Assembly (NCBI RefSeq): GCF_003060865.1
Contig: NZ_CP028918.1
Span: forward strand, 2,034,001-2,098,000
From: Gemmobacter aquarius
GTDB taxonomy: Bacteria; Pseudomonadota; Alphaproteobacteria; Rhodobacterales; Rhodobacteraceae
Reading direction: 5' to 3'
Length of the DNA stretch: 64,000 nucleotides
Position numbers and translations under genes: made by a program. Under the pieces are notes generated by a model. The model was given only the letters and a program-made list of their open reading frames with translations. It did no database searches and was not told where the DNA came from. Positions 53,671-63,483 of this stretch are shown one piece after another. Position 1 is the stretch's first letter; every line of letters starts with the position of its first letter.

Positions 53671-54240
53671 ATGGACGAAGCCGAATCGAAAAGAGATCGA
53701 GTCCGCACAAGGTTGCTTCAATCGCTGCCAAAGGGCGGTCGGGTCGCCGAGGTGGGGGTTTGGGAGGGCGCATTTTCGCGCAAGATCCTCGATATCTGCG
53801 AACCGGCCGAATTGCACCTGATCGATCCGTGGCTGTACCAGCCCGAATTTCCGAACACCGGCTTTGGCCGCCGCAAGAACGAAGAGCTGATGGAGCAGAA
53901 GTACCAAGCCGTCTGCGCCGCATTCGCCGATGACCCGCGCGTAAAGATCCACCGCGCCATGTCCGACGTGGCGCTCGGGGGCTTTGCCGATGGTTACTTC
54001 GATTGGGTCTATCTTGACGGCAACCACAACGAACCCTTCATCGGGGCCGACATCGCGCTGTCGCTGCAAAAGGTAAAGCCCGACGGCCTGATCACGGGTG
54101 ACGATTTCAACTGGATGTCCGAAGCGCAGGGCGCCCCCGTCAAGCGCGCCGTCGAACAGGCCGTGGCCGATCTGGGCAGCATGGCGTCGCTCAAGACCAT
54201 GGCGAACCAGTGGATCGTGACACTCGGACGTCCGGTCTGA
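53671..54240 (+). CDS. Class I SAM-dependent methyltransferase
   Basis: 189 aa. 'GGRVAEVGVWEGAFSRKIL' is SAM motif I, 'LHLIDPW' motif II and 'YFDWVYLDGNHNEPFIGADI' the D-G-x-H segment of Methyltransf_24-type enzymes. Located between another methyltransferase-like gene and the GSCFA gene in the glycan region. Substrate unknown. Confidence 0.78.
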   Translation: MDEAESKRDRVRTRLLQSLPKGGRVAEVGVWEGAFSRKILDICEPAELHLIDPWLYQPEFPNTGFGRRKNEELMEQKYQAVCAAFADDPRVKIHRAMSDVALGGFADGYFDWVYLDGNHNEPFIGADIALSLQKVKPDGLITGDDFNWMSEAQGAPVKRAVEQAVADLGSMASLKTMANQWIVTLGRPV

Positions 54241-54327
54241 CCAGCGCCCAGCCATACTGCGGCGGCAGGGGGCAAGCCTCTGCCCCGCTGCATCCTTTGT
54301 TTCCTTATCGCGTCCGGTGCCGGTTCC

Positions 54328-55413
54328 ATGGCTGAAAAGCATCCCTATGCCGATCTTCCCGCCCAGGCCTTCTGGCGCACCGGCGTGGCCGAGGCTGGCG
54401 TCTTCGGCCTGTCCAAACTGTGGGATTCGTGCTTTTCGCTGCCCGCCGATGCCCGCTTTGCCACCTTTGGCTCTTGCTTTGCCCAGCACATCAGCCGCGC
54501 GCTGAAAGCCCGTGGCATCGGCTGGATCGACGGCGAACCCGCCCCCGCAGGCACGCCCGCAGAATTGGCCCGCCGTTTCAACTACGGCGTGTTTTCGGCC
54601 CGCACCGCCAATATCTACACCGCAGCGCAGTTGCGGCTTTTGCTTGAAATGGCCGCAGGCAACCTTGCCCCCGACGCGGCCGAACTCTGGTCCGAACCCA
54701 AGGGCCGCTTCCGCGACAGCCTGCGCCCCGCCATCGAACCCGAAGGTTTTACCAGCGAAGCCGAAGCATTCGCCTCGCGCCTGTCGATGATCCGCGGCCT
54801 TGCCCGCGCCATCCGCGGGGCCGATGTCTTCGTCTTCACGCTTGGCCTGACCGAAGGCTGGGAAAGCATCGAAGGCCAGCCCTATGCCGCCTGCCCCGGC
54901 ACCATGGGCGGCAGCTTCGACGCGGGCCGCCACCGCTTCGTCAACTACCGCGCCGCCGCCATCCGCGCCGATCTCGACCGCTCTTTCGCACTGTTGCGCC
55001 AGATGAACCCCGACATCCACCTTTTGCTGACCGTCAGCCCCGTGCCGCTGACCGCAACCGCCAGCGGCGCGCATGTGCTGGTGGCAACCACGCGGTCCAA
55101 GGCCGTGCTGCGCGCCGTCGCGGGCGAAATGGCCGAGGATGAGCCCGCCGTCGATTACTTCCCGTCCTACGAAATCATCAGCGGCGCCCCCGCGCGATCG
55201 GCCTTTTACGAACCCAACCTCCGCTCTGTCGTGCCGCAGGGCGTCGACCTTGTCATGGGTCACTTCTTCGGTGGCCTGCACTTGACCGCCCCCGCCCGCC
55301 ACGGCAACGAAGCGGCCCTTCAGGCCGCCCGGGATGCCGCGCTGGAACAATCGATGGCCGCCGAAGCCGTCCTGTGCGAAGAAGCCGCACTCGAGGCTTA
55401 CAATGCATCCTGA
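54328..55413 (+). CDS. GSCFA-domain protein
   Basis: 361 aa. 'ATFGSCFAQHI' near residues 45-55 gives the family its name, and 'FVFTLGLTEGWES' and 'HLLLTVSPVPLTAT' are conserved. GSCFA proteins are related to SGNH/GDSL hydrolases and are often found with polysaccharide genes; a glycan esterase or acyl-transfer role is likely. The last 11 bp overlap the SGNH-like gene. Confidence 0.83.
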   Translation: MAEKHPYADLPAQAFWRTGVAEAGVFGLSKLWDSCFSLPADARFATFGSCFAQHISRALKARGIGWIDGEPAPAGTPAELARRFNYGVFSARTANIYTAAQLRLLLEMAAGNLAPDAAELWSEPKGRFRDSLRPAIEPEGFTSEAEAFASRLSMIRGLARAIRGADVFVFTLGLTEGWESIEGQPYAACPGTMGGSFDAGRHRFVNYRAAAIRADLDRSFALLRQMNPDIHLLLTVSPVPLTATASGAHVLVATTRSKAVLRAVAGEMAEDEPAVDYFPSYEIISGAPARSAFYEPNLRSVVPQGVDLVMGHFFGGLHLTAPARHGNEAALQAARDAALEQSMAAEAVLCEEAALEAYNAS

Positions 55414-56089
55414 CCTTCTGATCATCGGTGACAGCCACACCGCCGCCCTGCAAGAAGCCGCAGTCGCGTACGGGCTGAACTCTGAGATGCTGTATATATC
55501 GGGCAATTTCTGGCACGAAAACCAGATGCGCCCGCACCGCGGGCAGGGCATCTCGCAACCGCACAGACGCGGCCTGAACCGCAAGATCATCGGCTTCAAC
55601 GCCCAGATCGGCGGATCGGTGTTTCGCGCCGACATCCCCGTTCTGGCCAGCATCGGCTATCATCTGGGCCGGTTGGCCCCGCTTTTCGCTCGCCACGGCC
55701 ATACGCCCGACGCCGCCCATTTCGCCGAAAATGACGGCCTCTTGTTCGTCAGCGACGACTTCCTTTTGTCTTACATCCTGCACCACCGCGACAGCCTGTT
55801 CCGCCTGCTGCGCTTTGGCGCGCAATATGCCAAACTGACGGTCGTGGCCCCTCCGATGATCCAGACCGACCCCGTCGCGCTTTATTTCGGCAGCCGTATC
55901 ACCAGCGCCTTGCGCAAACACGGGCTGACCGTCTTTGACCCCCGCGACGAAGAAGACTGGGCCGATCGCCCCCTGCCCGAACACTTGCGTGCCCCCGACG
56001 GGGTGCATGGCAATGCCGCTTACGGCGCTGAAGTGCTCGACCGACTGTCCCGTCGCGGCCTGCTTTCCGTAGATCCTGCCACGGTGTGA
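55403..56089 (+). CDS. SGNH-hydrolase-like protein
   Basis: 228 aa. The N-terminus 'DLLIIGDSHTAALQEAA' contains the GDSH variant of the catalytic SGNH block I, and the C-terminal 'APDGVHGNAAYGAEV' has the D-x-x-H block V. No signal peptide. Co-translated with the GSCFA gene (11-bp overlap); both may act on O-acyl groups of one glycan. Confidence 0.75.
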   Translation: MHPDLLIIGDSHTAALQEAAVAYGLNSEMLYISGNFWHENQMRPHRGQGISQPHRRGLNRKIIGFNAQIGGSVFRADIPVLASIGYHLGRLAPLFARHGHTPDAAHFAENDGLLFVSDDFLLSYILHHRDSLFRLLRFGAQYAKLTVVAPPMIQTDPVALYFGSRITSALRKHGLTVFDPRDEEDWADRPLPEHLRAPDGVHGNAAYGAEVLDRLSRRGLLSVDPATV

Positions 56090-56098
56090 TCGCGCGGG

Positions 56099-58321
56099 TT
56101 AGTGCTCGGCCTCGCCCTGATGCTCGACGGTAAAGAAGAAATCGGCGGGCAGTTCGGGCGCCAGCGCGATCTCGTCGGGCACCGATTGCGGCCCTGCGTT
56201 GAACACGGCCGATCCGAAATGGTGCTGGCGGCGGCACAGGTTCCGCATCCGCTCTCCGGTCAACTCGCCATAGAACCGCCGATAGGTTTCCGTCTGCAAC
56301 AGCGCCGCGATCTTCGCCCGATGCTGCGCCACCGAAAATTCATGCGCGGCGCGGATTTCCGGGTCGGCTAGCAACCGCTCGAATTCGGCGCGGCAGGCCG
56401 GAATCATCCGCTGGATCGAGGTGTCGCTGTCCTGATTGTGCGACATGCGGAACCAGTAGTTCAGCCCCTGATCGCGGTCGACATGGTTCACCCGCCCCCG
56501 GTCGCGTTTCACAAGGAAACTCTCGGCACTCCGCACCGCATAATGGTTCAACTGCACCCAGTCATAGCCATAGGTTTCCAGCGTCGCCCGCCAGCCGTTG
56601 CGGAACATCTCGCGCGGCATCAGCTTGCCCGACCCGTTCAGCCAATGCACCTGATCCCACAGGTCGGGCTTCAGCCCCTTGGGCCGGTGCACGCCCAGCT
56701 TCTTGTAGATGCCGATGTTGCGAAACAGCGTCTTGAACCCCCATGCCTGATGCGGTTTGCGGATGATTTCCGGCGCGCAGCGGGTGAACTGGTCCAACAG
56801 GAAGCGGTCTTCATACCCCGCCACGCCTGAATCGCCGAACAATCGCCACGTCAGGCTGATCATGTTGGCATCGCCGATCGCGGCATAAAGTGCCCCCAGC
56901 GTGCCATCGCCGATCTTGATGTTGATGAACTCGTCCACGTCCATGCAGATCGCCCAGCCCGCATCGCGGATCACCGCCTCTTCCTCGGCGGCTTGCAGGG
57001 CGGCGTGCTGCGGCTTCAATTCTCCCCCCGGCTGCCACGGGTTGGCACGGTGCTGCACCAGCCCCTTTTCCTGCAACAGGGTCAGCATCGTGTCGGTGCC
57101 ATCGGTGCAGTCGTTGGTATAGACCAGAAAATCATCGACCCCGATGGCGCGGTGATAGGCGATCCACTCCAGAATGAACGGCCCCTCGTTCTTCATCGTG
57201 GTCACGATCGCCGTGCGCCCCGCCTGCACCGCCTGTCGCGGCGCGGCTTTGGCGGCCGACACCGGCGCGCGGATCGGGCTGTGGCCAAAGAAATCGCCGG
57301 CCATCGCCAACAGATGCGGGTCTTCGATCAGACTGGTCTTGGGCGCCAACTCGCCGCTGGCCCGGTCGGGAACCCGGATCGCCATGGCGCGGAAGAACGG
57401 CACCGTCGTGGCCGGATCGGGCTTGACATAAGCCACCCGCAGCATCCGCCATGTATTGGCCAGCCCCGCCTTGCGCGGCGCAACGCCCCAGCGGGTGATA
57501 CCGCTGCCCGCATCGAACTGGCAGCAGATATGGTCGCCGAACCGCGCCTCGCGCCCCGCCCTGACGCGCCACGGGTAGATGCGCTGTCCGGACAGCAGCA
57601 CCACCCCGCCCTTCGCTTCGACACAGCGGTCGAAACTGCCAAACGCGGCGGGATCGAGGATATCGGTCACATCCAGCATCAGAACCGCGCGGGCATCCGA
57701 CAGGAAGCGCCATTTGCCAAGTTCATAGATCAGCCCCTCGCCCATCGGCGCCCGCAGACGGTCGGGCGCGGGCGGCTCCATCCGGTCCTTGCCCGGCGCG
57801 TCCGGCGCAAGAAATGGGTGGTTTTCCGGCCCCATATCGGGCTTGCCAAGGGCGAGCGGGCTTTCCAGCACGACGACCGTCACGGCAACCCCTGCCAAAG
57901 CCGCCTCAAGCGCGGGCGCAAAACCGGGGTCGGGCATGCGGTTCAGCACCAAGGCCCCCTGCATGTCGTGATGCACCGCGTGATAGCGCAGCCATTCTGC
58001 CACCTGTGCGGCGCTTTCCTCAAGCCTGACCCCGAACAGGCAATTCAGCCCCGCCAGCAGGTCCGGCTCGGCCGCTTGCGGCTGCACGTCCAGCAGCGTG
58101 CCATCCGCCAGCGCGATTGGCCCCTGCCCCCGCGTGGTGACGATGCAGGCCCCCGCGACCTCACGCAGGTCTTCGGGCACCGCCGCGCCCTGCGCGCCAT
58201 CGGGCAGAAAGGCCGCGACCGCCGTTCCGGTCCCGAAAAAGCTGCGGACCAGATCGCCGGGCAGCGCCACACAGTCCAAAAGCCGCGTCACACTTGACGC
58301 ACCGACCTCGCGGGCGGACAT
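56099..58321 (-). CDS. Large glycosyltransferase with two GT2-like halves
   Basis: 740 aa from the ATG at 58321; an upstream GTG at 58357 would add 12 residues. The C-terminal half has 'IVTTMKNEGPFILEWIAYHR' and 'ICMDVDEFINI' (DVDE, a DXD-type metal site), typical of Glyco_tranf_2_4. The N-terminal half repeats the plan weakly: 'QVAEWLRYHAVHHDMQGAL' and 'VLMLDVTDILDP', suggesting a duplicated, partly degenerate GT domain. Transcribed opposite to its neighbours. Confidence 0.78.
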   Translation of the reverse strand: MSAREVGASSVTRLLDCVALPGDLVRSFFGTGTAVAAFLPDGAQGAAVPEDLREVAGACIVTTRGQGPIALADGTLLDVQPQAAEPDLLAGLNCLFGVRLEESAAQVAEWLRYHAVHHDMQGALVLNRMPDPGFAPALEAALAGVAVTVVVLESPLALGKPDMGPENHPFLAPDAPGKDRMEPPAPDRLRAPMGEGLIYELGKWRFLSDARAVLMLDVTDILDPAAFGSFDRCVEAKGGVVLLSGQRIYPWRVRAGREARFGDHICCQFDAGSGITRWGVAPRKAGLANTWRMLRVAYVKPDPATTVPFFRAMAIRVPDRASGELAPKTSLIEDPHLLAMAGDFFGHSPIRAPVSAAKAAPRQAVQAGRTAIVTTMKNEGPFILEWIAYHRAIGVDDFLVYTNDCTDGTDTMLTLLQEKGLVQHRANPWQPGGELKPQHAALQAAEEEAVIRDAGWAICMDVDEFINIKIGDGTLGALYAAIGDANMISLTWRLFGDSGVAGYEDRFLLDQFTRCAPEIIRKPHQAWGFKTLFRNIGIYKKLGVHRPKGLKPDLWDQVHWLNGSGKLMPREMFRNGWRATLETYGYDWVQLNHYAVRSAESFLVKRDRGRVNHVDRDQGLNYWFRMSHNQDSDTSIQRMIPACRAEFERLLADPEIRAAHEFSVAQHRAKIAALLQTETYRRFYGELTGERMRNLCRRQHHFGSAVFNAGPQSVPDEIALAPELPADFFFTVEHQGEAEH

Positions 58322-58529
58322 GCGGCGCAAATGAACCCGTGACGCTTGCGATCCCACCGTTACTGCCCTTACCCTTTTGCGGAACGACCCTCCGCGCCGC
58401 GGTGCTATACCATGCCCGCAAGCCTAAGGGATAGCGCCCGCGCCCAAAGGATACATCATCCTTGGCAAGGTGCCGCTTTTGCGCCAAACTCGCAACCAGC
58501 CGGACCATTGTGGCGGGTAAGAGGTTCAG

Positions 58530-60770
58530 GTGAAAGCAAAACTGCGGGAAGTCGGCACACTCTGGATCGGCGGCGAGCTTTCGTGGATGGAGCAGCTTTG
58601 CCTCAAATCCTTCGTCGATCAGGGCCAAGAGATCACGCTGTTTTCCTATGATGACATCCCCAACGTCCCCCAAGGCGTCATCCGCCGCGACGGGCGCGAG
58701 GTGCTCGATACCGACAATTTCCTGAAATACGAAAAGAAGGACAGTTTCGCGCTCTTTGCCGATCTGTTCCGCCTGCACATGCTGGCCAGGAACCCCGGCA
58801 TGATCTGGGTCGATACCGACGTTTATTGCCTGCGGCCGATGACCTATGACACGCCCGATGTGCTCGGCTTCGAACTGCCGGGCGGCCAGCGGGTCAACAA
58901 CGCGGTGCTTGGCCTTGCGCCCGACAGCCCGCTTCTGGCTGCGATGCTCGACTATACCGCCGATCCCTTCGCCATCCCGCCCTTCGTCAGACCCAAACTG
59001 CGTGACGAGTTTGCGACAGCCAAAGCCGCAAGCCAGCCCGTCCACGTCAGCCAGCAGCCTTGGGGCGTCTGGGGGCCGATGATGGTGACGCATTTCGTCC
59101 ATCACCTCAAACTCGCCGCCAAGGTGCTGCCGCAAGAGGCGTTCTACCCCATCGCCTTCCCCGACCGGCAAAGGTTCTTCAAACCCGTGGCCGAAGTCGA
59201 AGCGATGCTCTCGCCGCAGACCACCGCGCTGCACCTCTGGGCCTCGAACAAGCGCGAACTTGGCCTGCGCTACATGGGCCTGCCGCCCAAGGGCAGCTAT
59301 CTTGACATGCTGGTGACGAAACACGGCATTTCACCCAGCGCCGCCCCGATAAAGCGGCGCGGCAACCGCGTCTTCGAAGCCGGCCTGATCGACCATGTCG
59401 GCCTTGAGGACGTGCGCCTGTTCACCGATATCGGCGGCACCGCACAATCCTTCGCCATCGCCGCCCATGGCAAATGGGATTGCGACATCCAGCTTGTCGA
59501 CATCGACCATCGCGGCCGTTTCGCGCCACATCCCTCGAAATGGGTGGCAGTCTATACCAAGGCCCTGATTGGCCATGGCATCGACCCCAAACGCATCAGC
59601 CGCGCCGGTTCGCAAAACGCCCTGCGCCCGGCGCAACTGGTCGCCAACCTGAACGGCTTTGGCGACATCAACAAGATCAAGCACCTTGAAACCGTGCTGC
59701 CCAGATTGCTCGACCATGGCAGCCAGTTGGTGATCGACATTCGCAAAGGCTCGGGCGCCTTTCCCTTTCTCAAGGAATTCGGCACCACCAATACCGTCAG
59801 CACGACCGAAGTCGACGGCGTGCCGGTCGTTCGCACCATCCTGACCGCCGACAAGATCGTCGCGCGCGACGACGAAAGCTCATGGTCGGCCATCGCCACC
59901 ACCTTGGCGGGCAAGGACGGGTTCTTCCGCGAAAGCCGCGAGCACAGCTTTCTCTTTACGCCCCGCTCGGACACCTTGGTCGTCACCTTCGACAACGTCG
60001 AACTCGCCATGGAAAAGCGCGATGACCGCCGCCCCTGGGGCTATTCCTTCATCGAAAAACAGGGCTGGTCGATGCTTGGCGTCATGGCCAACGGTTGGAC
60101 ATGGTATCGCGACCCATGGGTTGCCGCCCAATTCGACGACCTGCGCGACAGCGGCTTTTTCGCCCGCTTCCGCCGCGTGGTGTTCTACGGCGCGTCGATG
60201 GGGGGCTATGCCGCAGCCGCCTTCGTCGCCGCCTGCCCCGGTGCAGATGCCGTGATCATCTCGCCGCAATCCACGCTCGACCGGTCGGTCGTCCCTTGGG
60301 AAACCCGCTACAAGACCGCGTGGGATCACGATTTCAGCGGCCCGTACGGTGACGCGGCCACGGCCAGCCATGCGGCGGGCACCGTGACCCTGCTCTACGA
60401 TCCATACGAGGAACTCGACGCAGGCCACGCCGCCCGCTTCACCGGCCCGAACGTGCTGAAACTGCGTGCGCCCCTGCTCGGCCACCGGCTGGGGTCAAGC
60501 CTGCAACAGATGGGCATCCTCGCCCCTGTCACGCTGGGCGCCCTGAACGGCACCCTGACCGAAGCCGATTTCTACCGGCTTCTCAGGCAGCGAAAGACTT
60601 TCAGCCGCTACCAAAAGGAACTCTTCGACCGCGCGCTCGGCATGGGCCGCCCCGCGCTTGCGCGCAAGGTCGGCCGCTGGGTGCTGACGCGCGGTGACAA
60701 CCGCCACATCCGGCGCGAGATGCTTGCCCTCGACCAAGCCGCAGCCGCACCAAAGGCGGTTCCGGCCTGA
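58530..60770 (+). CDS. Multidomain glycosyltransferase / alpha-beta hydrolase-like fusion
   Basis: 746 aa from a GTG start with GAGG about six bases upstream. Residues 1 to about 270 are a Gly_transf_sug-type glycosyltransferase with DXD motif 'IWVDTDVYCL' near residue 92. Residues about 290-440 have the beta-alpha pattern of a small Rossmann-like or methyltransferase-like domain ('LFTDIGGTAQSFAIAAHG'). Residues about 470-700 look like an alpha/beta hydrolase with nucleophile elbow 'YGASMGGYAAAAF'. This combination suggests one protein that both transfers and deacylates a glycan. The domain limits are by eye. Confidence 0.75.
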   Translation: MKAKLREVGTLWIGGELSWMEQLCLKSFVDQGQEITLFSYDDIPNVPQGVIRRDGREVLDTDNFLKYEKKDSFALFADLFRLHMLARNPGMIWVDTDVYCLRPMTYDTPDVLGFELPGGQRVNNAVLGLAPDSPLLAAMLDYTADPFAIPPFVRPKLRDEFATAKAASQPVHVSQQPWGVWGPMMVTHFVHHLKLAAKVLPQEAFYPIAFPDRQRFFKPVAEVEAMLSPQTTALHLWASNKRELGLRYMGLPPKGSYLDMLVTKHGISPSAAPIKRRGNRVFEAGLIDHVGLEDVRLFTDIGGTAQSFAIAAHGKWDCDIQLVDIDHRGRFAPHPSKWVAVYTKALIGHGIDPKRISRAGSQNALRPAQLVANLNGFGDINKIKHLETVLPRLLDHGSQLVIDIRKGSGAFPFLKEFGTTNTVSTTEVDGVPVVRTILTADKIVARDDESSWSAIATTLAGKDGFFRESREHSFLFTPRSDTLVVTFDNVELAMEKRDDRRPWGYSFIEKQGWSMLGVMANGWTWYRDPWVAAQFDDLRDSGFFARFRRVVFYGASMGGYAAAAFVAACPGADAVIISPQSTLDRSVVPWETRYKTAWDHDFSGPYGDAATASHAAGTVTLLYDPYEELDAGHAARFTGPNVLKLRAPLLGHRLGSSLQQMGILAPVTLGALNGTLTEADFYRLLRQRKTFSRYQKELFDRALGMGRPALARKVGRWVLTRGDNRHIRREMLALDQAAAAPKAVPA

Positions 60771-60783
60771 CCGTGGCCGCACG

Positions 60784-61152
60784 TCAGATCGAATCACCCT
60801 CGCCCGCAGCCGGCGGCTGGACGGGCGGCGCCTCCGGTTTGCGGCGGATCAGGATATCGCCATTCGGCTGCATTTCCGGCATCTCGTAATTCGTCATGTC
60901 ATCGACGAGCCCCAGAAATTTTTCGACCGCCGGCGCGATCGCCGGTCCGAACTGGTCGGCCAGCGCCTTCATATCGCTGATCGCGGGTGCGACTTCATCC
61001 GCGATGCTGCCCCCGAACAGCGACATGCCCCATTCGATCCAGCCCTGCGCGCTTTGTGCGGCCTCTTGGGCATGAAGGGGCGTTGTGGCCAGCGGCACGG
61101 AACCTGCCGAGAGCACAAGGGCGAACACGGGTACGACAAAAATCTGTTTCAT
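60784..61152 (-). CDS. Small secreted protein of Rhodobacterales type
   Basis: 122 aa from the ATG at 61152. Signal peptide residues 1 to about 28 ('VFALVLSAGSVPLATTPLHA'). The mature part is helical, ending 'MQPNGDILIRRKPEAPP', a tail seen in short periplasmic proteins of this bacterial order that are often mislabelled as AAA+ ATPases; no Walker motif exists here. Function unknown. Confidence 0.68.
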   Translation of the reverse strand: MKQIFVVPVFALVLSAGSVPLATTPLHAQEAAQSAQGWIEWGMSLFGGSIADEVAPAISDMKALADQFGPAIAPAVEKFLGLVDDMTNYEMPEMQPNGDILIRRKPEAPPVQPPAAGEGDSI

Positions 61153-61388
61153 GACAGGCACATGGCCATGCCCGCCCGCATTTTCAACCGCCATCGCGAA
61201 ATTTTCAACGCCCTGCCCCCGCAAGCCGATTTCAACGGCATCCGCTGCATCATGTTCGAACCCGGGGGCGGCAATGTCGACCGCATGTACCCCAGTACCG
61301 TGGCGTCGCAGCAGGGAACACCCGCAGCTCACGGCGCTTTCCGCCCTGGCTTTCGACCCCGAAGGCACCCGCCCCGGGGCCAAAGTCC
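61153..61388. other. 236-bp gap with possible decayed small gene
   Basis: On the plus strand from ATG 61168 one frame reads 'MPARIFNRHREIFNALPPQA' and 'GIRCIMFEPGGGNVDRMYP' with good codon bias. The bias then moves to another frame, ending 'LTALSALAFDPEGTRPGAKV' and stopping at 61402. This looks like a short frameshifted gene, but no family is recognised. Confidence 0.35.
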
Positions 61389-63425
61389 TTACAGGTCCTT
61401 GACGATCCGCAACGCGTCATAGATCGCGGCATGGGTGTTGCGCGACGCAACCGCATCACCGATCCGGAACAGCCGGAATCCGCCATCGGGGTTGGCTGCC
61501 ACCGCCTGCACCCCGCCAGTCGACAGGGCCTCGTAATCCACCTCGCCAAGGTTCGTCGATTGCGGCTTCAACTCGAAATACAAATCGTCCAGCGGGCGCG
61601 TGCCGTGGTTGACGATCACCTGATCGACCAGCCGTTCCTTGGTATAATCACCGTAATCGCTGCCCAGCCTGGCGCGCAGCCGGTTGCCTTCACGCACCAC
61701 CGACACCAGCCGCCACGTGACGGTGAATGTCGTGTTCCGCTTTTGCAGGTTCCGCATATAGGGGACAAGGTTCATCCCCATCACCTCGGGTGAAAAGCTG
61801 CGGTCGGGTGTCACGATCTCGACCGCCGCCCCCGTGGCTGAAATCAGGTCCGCCGCCTGCAAAGCCGCATGATCCCCCGCATCGTCAAAGATCAGCACGT
61901 CCGCTCCGGGCTTCACATCGCCCGACAGGACGTCCCATGCCGAATGGACCAGATCGTTGCCCGCCGCCAACACTGCCGTATGCGGCAGCCCCCCCGTGGC
62001 GATGATAACCTCGTCGGGCTGCGTCGCCAGCACCATCGCGGCATCGGCATAGCTGTTGAAATGGAAGGCCACGCCCTTCTTTTCACATTGCGCCATGCGC
62101 CACGCGATGACCGAGATCATCTCGCGCCGCCGCTCGTCCTGCGCGGTCAGGCGTATCTGCCCGCCCGCGCGGTCGGCGGCCTCGAACACCGTCACCGCGT
62201 GCCCGCGCTCGGCCGCGACCCGTGCGGCTTCCACCCCCGCAGGCCCCGCGCCGACGATGGTGATCCGCTTTTTCGCCGCAGCCACAGGTATCACATGCGG
62301 CATCGTCTCTTCGCGGCCCGTGGCGGGGTTGTGCAGGCAAAAGGCCAGCCCGCCCTGATAGATGCGGTCCAGACAGTAATTCGCGCCCACGCAAGGGCGT
62401 ATGTCATCCTCGCGCTTCTCGATGATCTTGCGCACGATATGCGGGTCGGCCATATGCGCCCGCGTCATCCCCACCATATCCAGCTTGCCGCTGGCAATCG
62501 CATGGCGCGCGGTGGCCACATCGGGAATCCGCGCCGCGTGAAAGGTGGGAAAGCCCGTCGCCGCCCGTATCTCGCCCGCGAAATCCAGATGCGGTGCGCT
62601 TTTCATGCCCTGAATCGGGATCAGGTCGGTCAGCGCGGGGTCGGTGTCGATATGCCCCCTGACAACGTTCAGGAAATCGACCAGCCCGCTGTCCTTGAGC
62701 TTGTGGCTGACCTCCATCCCCTCGGCGCGGCCCATGCCTCCGGCCATGTCCTGATCGCCGGTATAGCGCAGCCCCACGATGAAATCGGCCCCGCAGCGTT
62801 CGCGGATCGCCCGCAGCACATCGAAGGTAAAGCGCAAACGGTTGTCGAGCGACCCGCCATAGGGCGCTTCCAGATCATTGGTCAGCGGCGACCAGAACTG
62901 TTCGAGCAGATGGCCATAGGCCTCAAGCTCGATCCCGTCCACGCCCGCTGCCTGCATCCGCTCGGCGGCATCGGCAAAATCGGTGATGATACGGGCAATG
63001 TCCCAATCCTCGATCCGCTTGGGGAAAGCCCGATGCGCCGCCTCGCGTTCATGGCTGGGGGCCACCACGGGCAGCCAGTCGCCCTTGTCCCAGCGCGTGC
63101 GGCGGCCAAGGTGGGTCAACTGGATCATCACCGCCGCGCCGTGGTCGTGACATTCGTCCACCATCCCCTTCATCCAGCCGACGACCTCATCCTTCCATGC
63201 AAGGATGTTGTTGAACACCGGCGGGCTGTCGCGCGCCACGCTTGCCGACCCCGCCGTCATCGTCAGCGCAACCCCCGCCTTGGCGCGTTCGACATGATAG
63301 GCCCGATACCGCCCCTTGGGCATCCCGTCCTCGGGATAGGCCGGCTCGTGGCTGGTAATCATGATGCGGTTTCGCAGCGTCAGATGCTTGAGCTGATAGG
63401 GCTGCAACAGCGGGTCGTTCGACAT
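61389..63425 (-). CDS. NADH:flavin oxidoreductase / FAD-dependent demethylase-type enzyme
   Basis: 678 aa from the ATG at 63425 with AGGAGG six bases upstream. Residues 1 to about 350 form an FMN-binding TIM barrel of the old-yellow-enzyme type; then an iron-sulfur region with cysteines in 'CVGANYCLDRIYQGGLAFC'; then a dinucleotide fold with 'IVGAGPAGVEAARVAAERG' near residue 390. The layout matches trimethylamine dehydrogenase, 2,4-dienoyl-CoA reductase and demethylases of N-methylproline (stachydrine) or dimethylglycine. The overall pattern favours an N-demethylase. Divergent from a TetR gene. Confidence 0.82.
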   Translation of the reverse strand: MSNDPLLQPYQLKHLTLRNRIMITSHEPAYPEDGMPKGRYRAYHVERAKAGVALTMTAGSASVARDSPPVFNNILAWKDEVVGWMKGMVDECHDHGAAVMIQLTHLGRRTRWDKGDWLPVVAPSHEREAAHRAFPKRIEDWDIARIITDFADAAERMQAAGVDGIELEAYGHLLEQFWSPLTNDLEAPYGGSLDNRLRFTFDVLRAIRERCGADFIVGLRYTGDQDMAGGMGRAEGMEVSHKLKDSGLVDFLNVVRGHIDTDPALTDLIPIQGMKSAPHLDFAGEIRAATGFPTFHAARIPDVATARHAIASGKLDMVGMTRAHMADPHIVRKIIEKREDDIRPCVGANYCLDRIYQGGLAFCLHNPATGREETMPHVIPVAAAKKRITIVGAGPAGVEAARVAAERGHAVTVFEAADRAGGQIRLTAQDERRREMISVIAWRMAQCEKKGVAFHFNSYADAAMVLATQPDEVIIATGGLPHTAVLAAGNDLVHSAWDVLSGDVKPGADVLIFDDAGDHAALQAADLISATGAAVEIVTPDRSFSPEVMGMNLVPYMRNLQKRNTTFTVTWRLVSVVREGNRLRARLGSDYGDYTKERLVDQVIVNHGTRPLDDLYFELKPQSTNLGEVDYEALSTGGVQAVAANPDGGFRLFRIGDAVASRNTHAAIYDALRIVKDL

Positions 63426-63459
63426 CGGGGCCTCCTGATGGGTTGCCGCCAATCTCGCA

Positions 63460-63483
63460 TAATGTTCAGTTGTGTCAACATTA
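63460..63483. promoter_or_regulatory. Candidate TetR operator
   Basis: Inverted repeat taatgtt-N10-aacatta between the divergent oxidoreductase and TetR genes; a further gaacatt half-site lies at 63495-63501. Placement suggests control of both genes by the adjacent TetR protein. Confidence 0.6.

Noticed and set aside
60784..61152. AAA+ ATPase
   Set aside because: Similar short proteins are sometimes labelled so, but there is a signal peptide and no Walker A or B motif.
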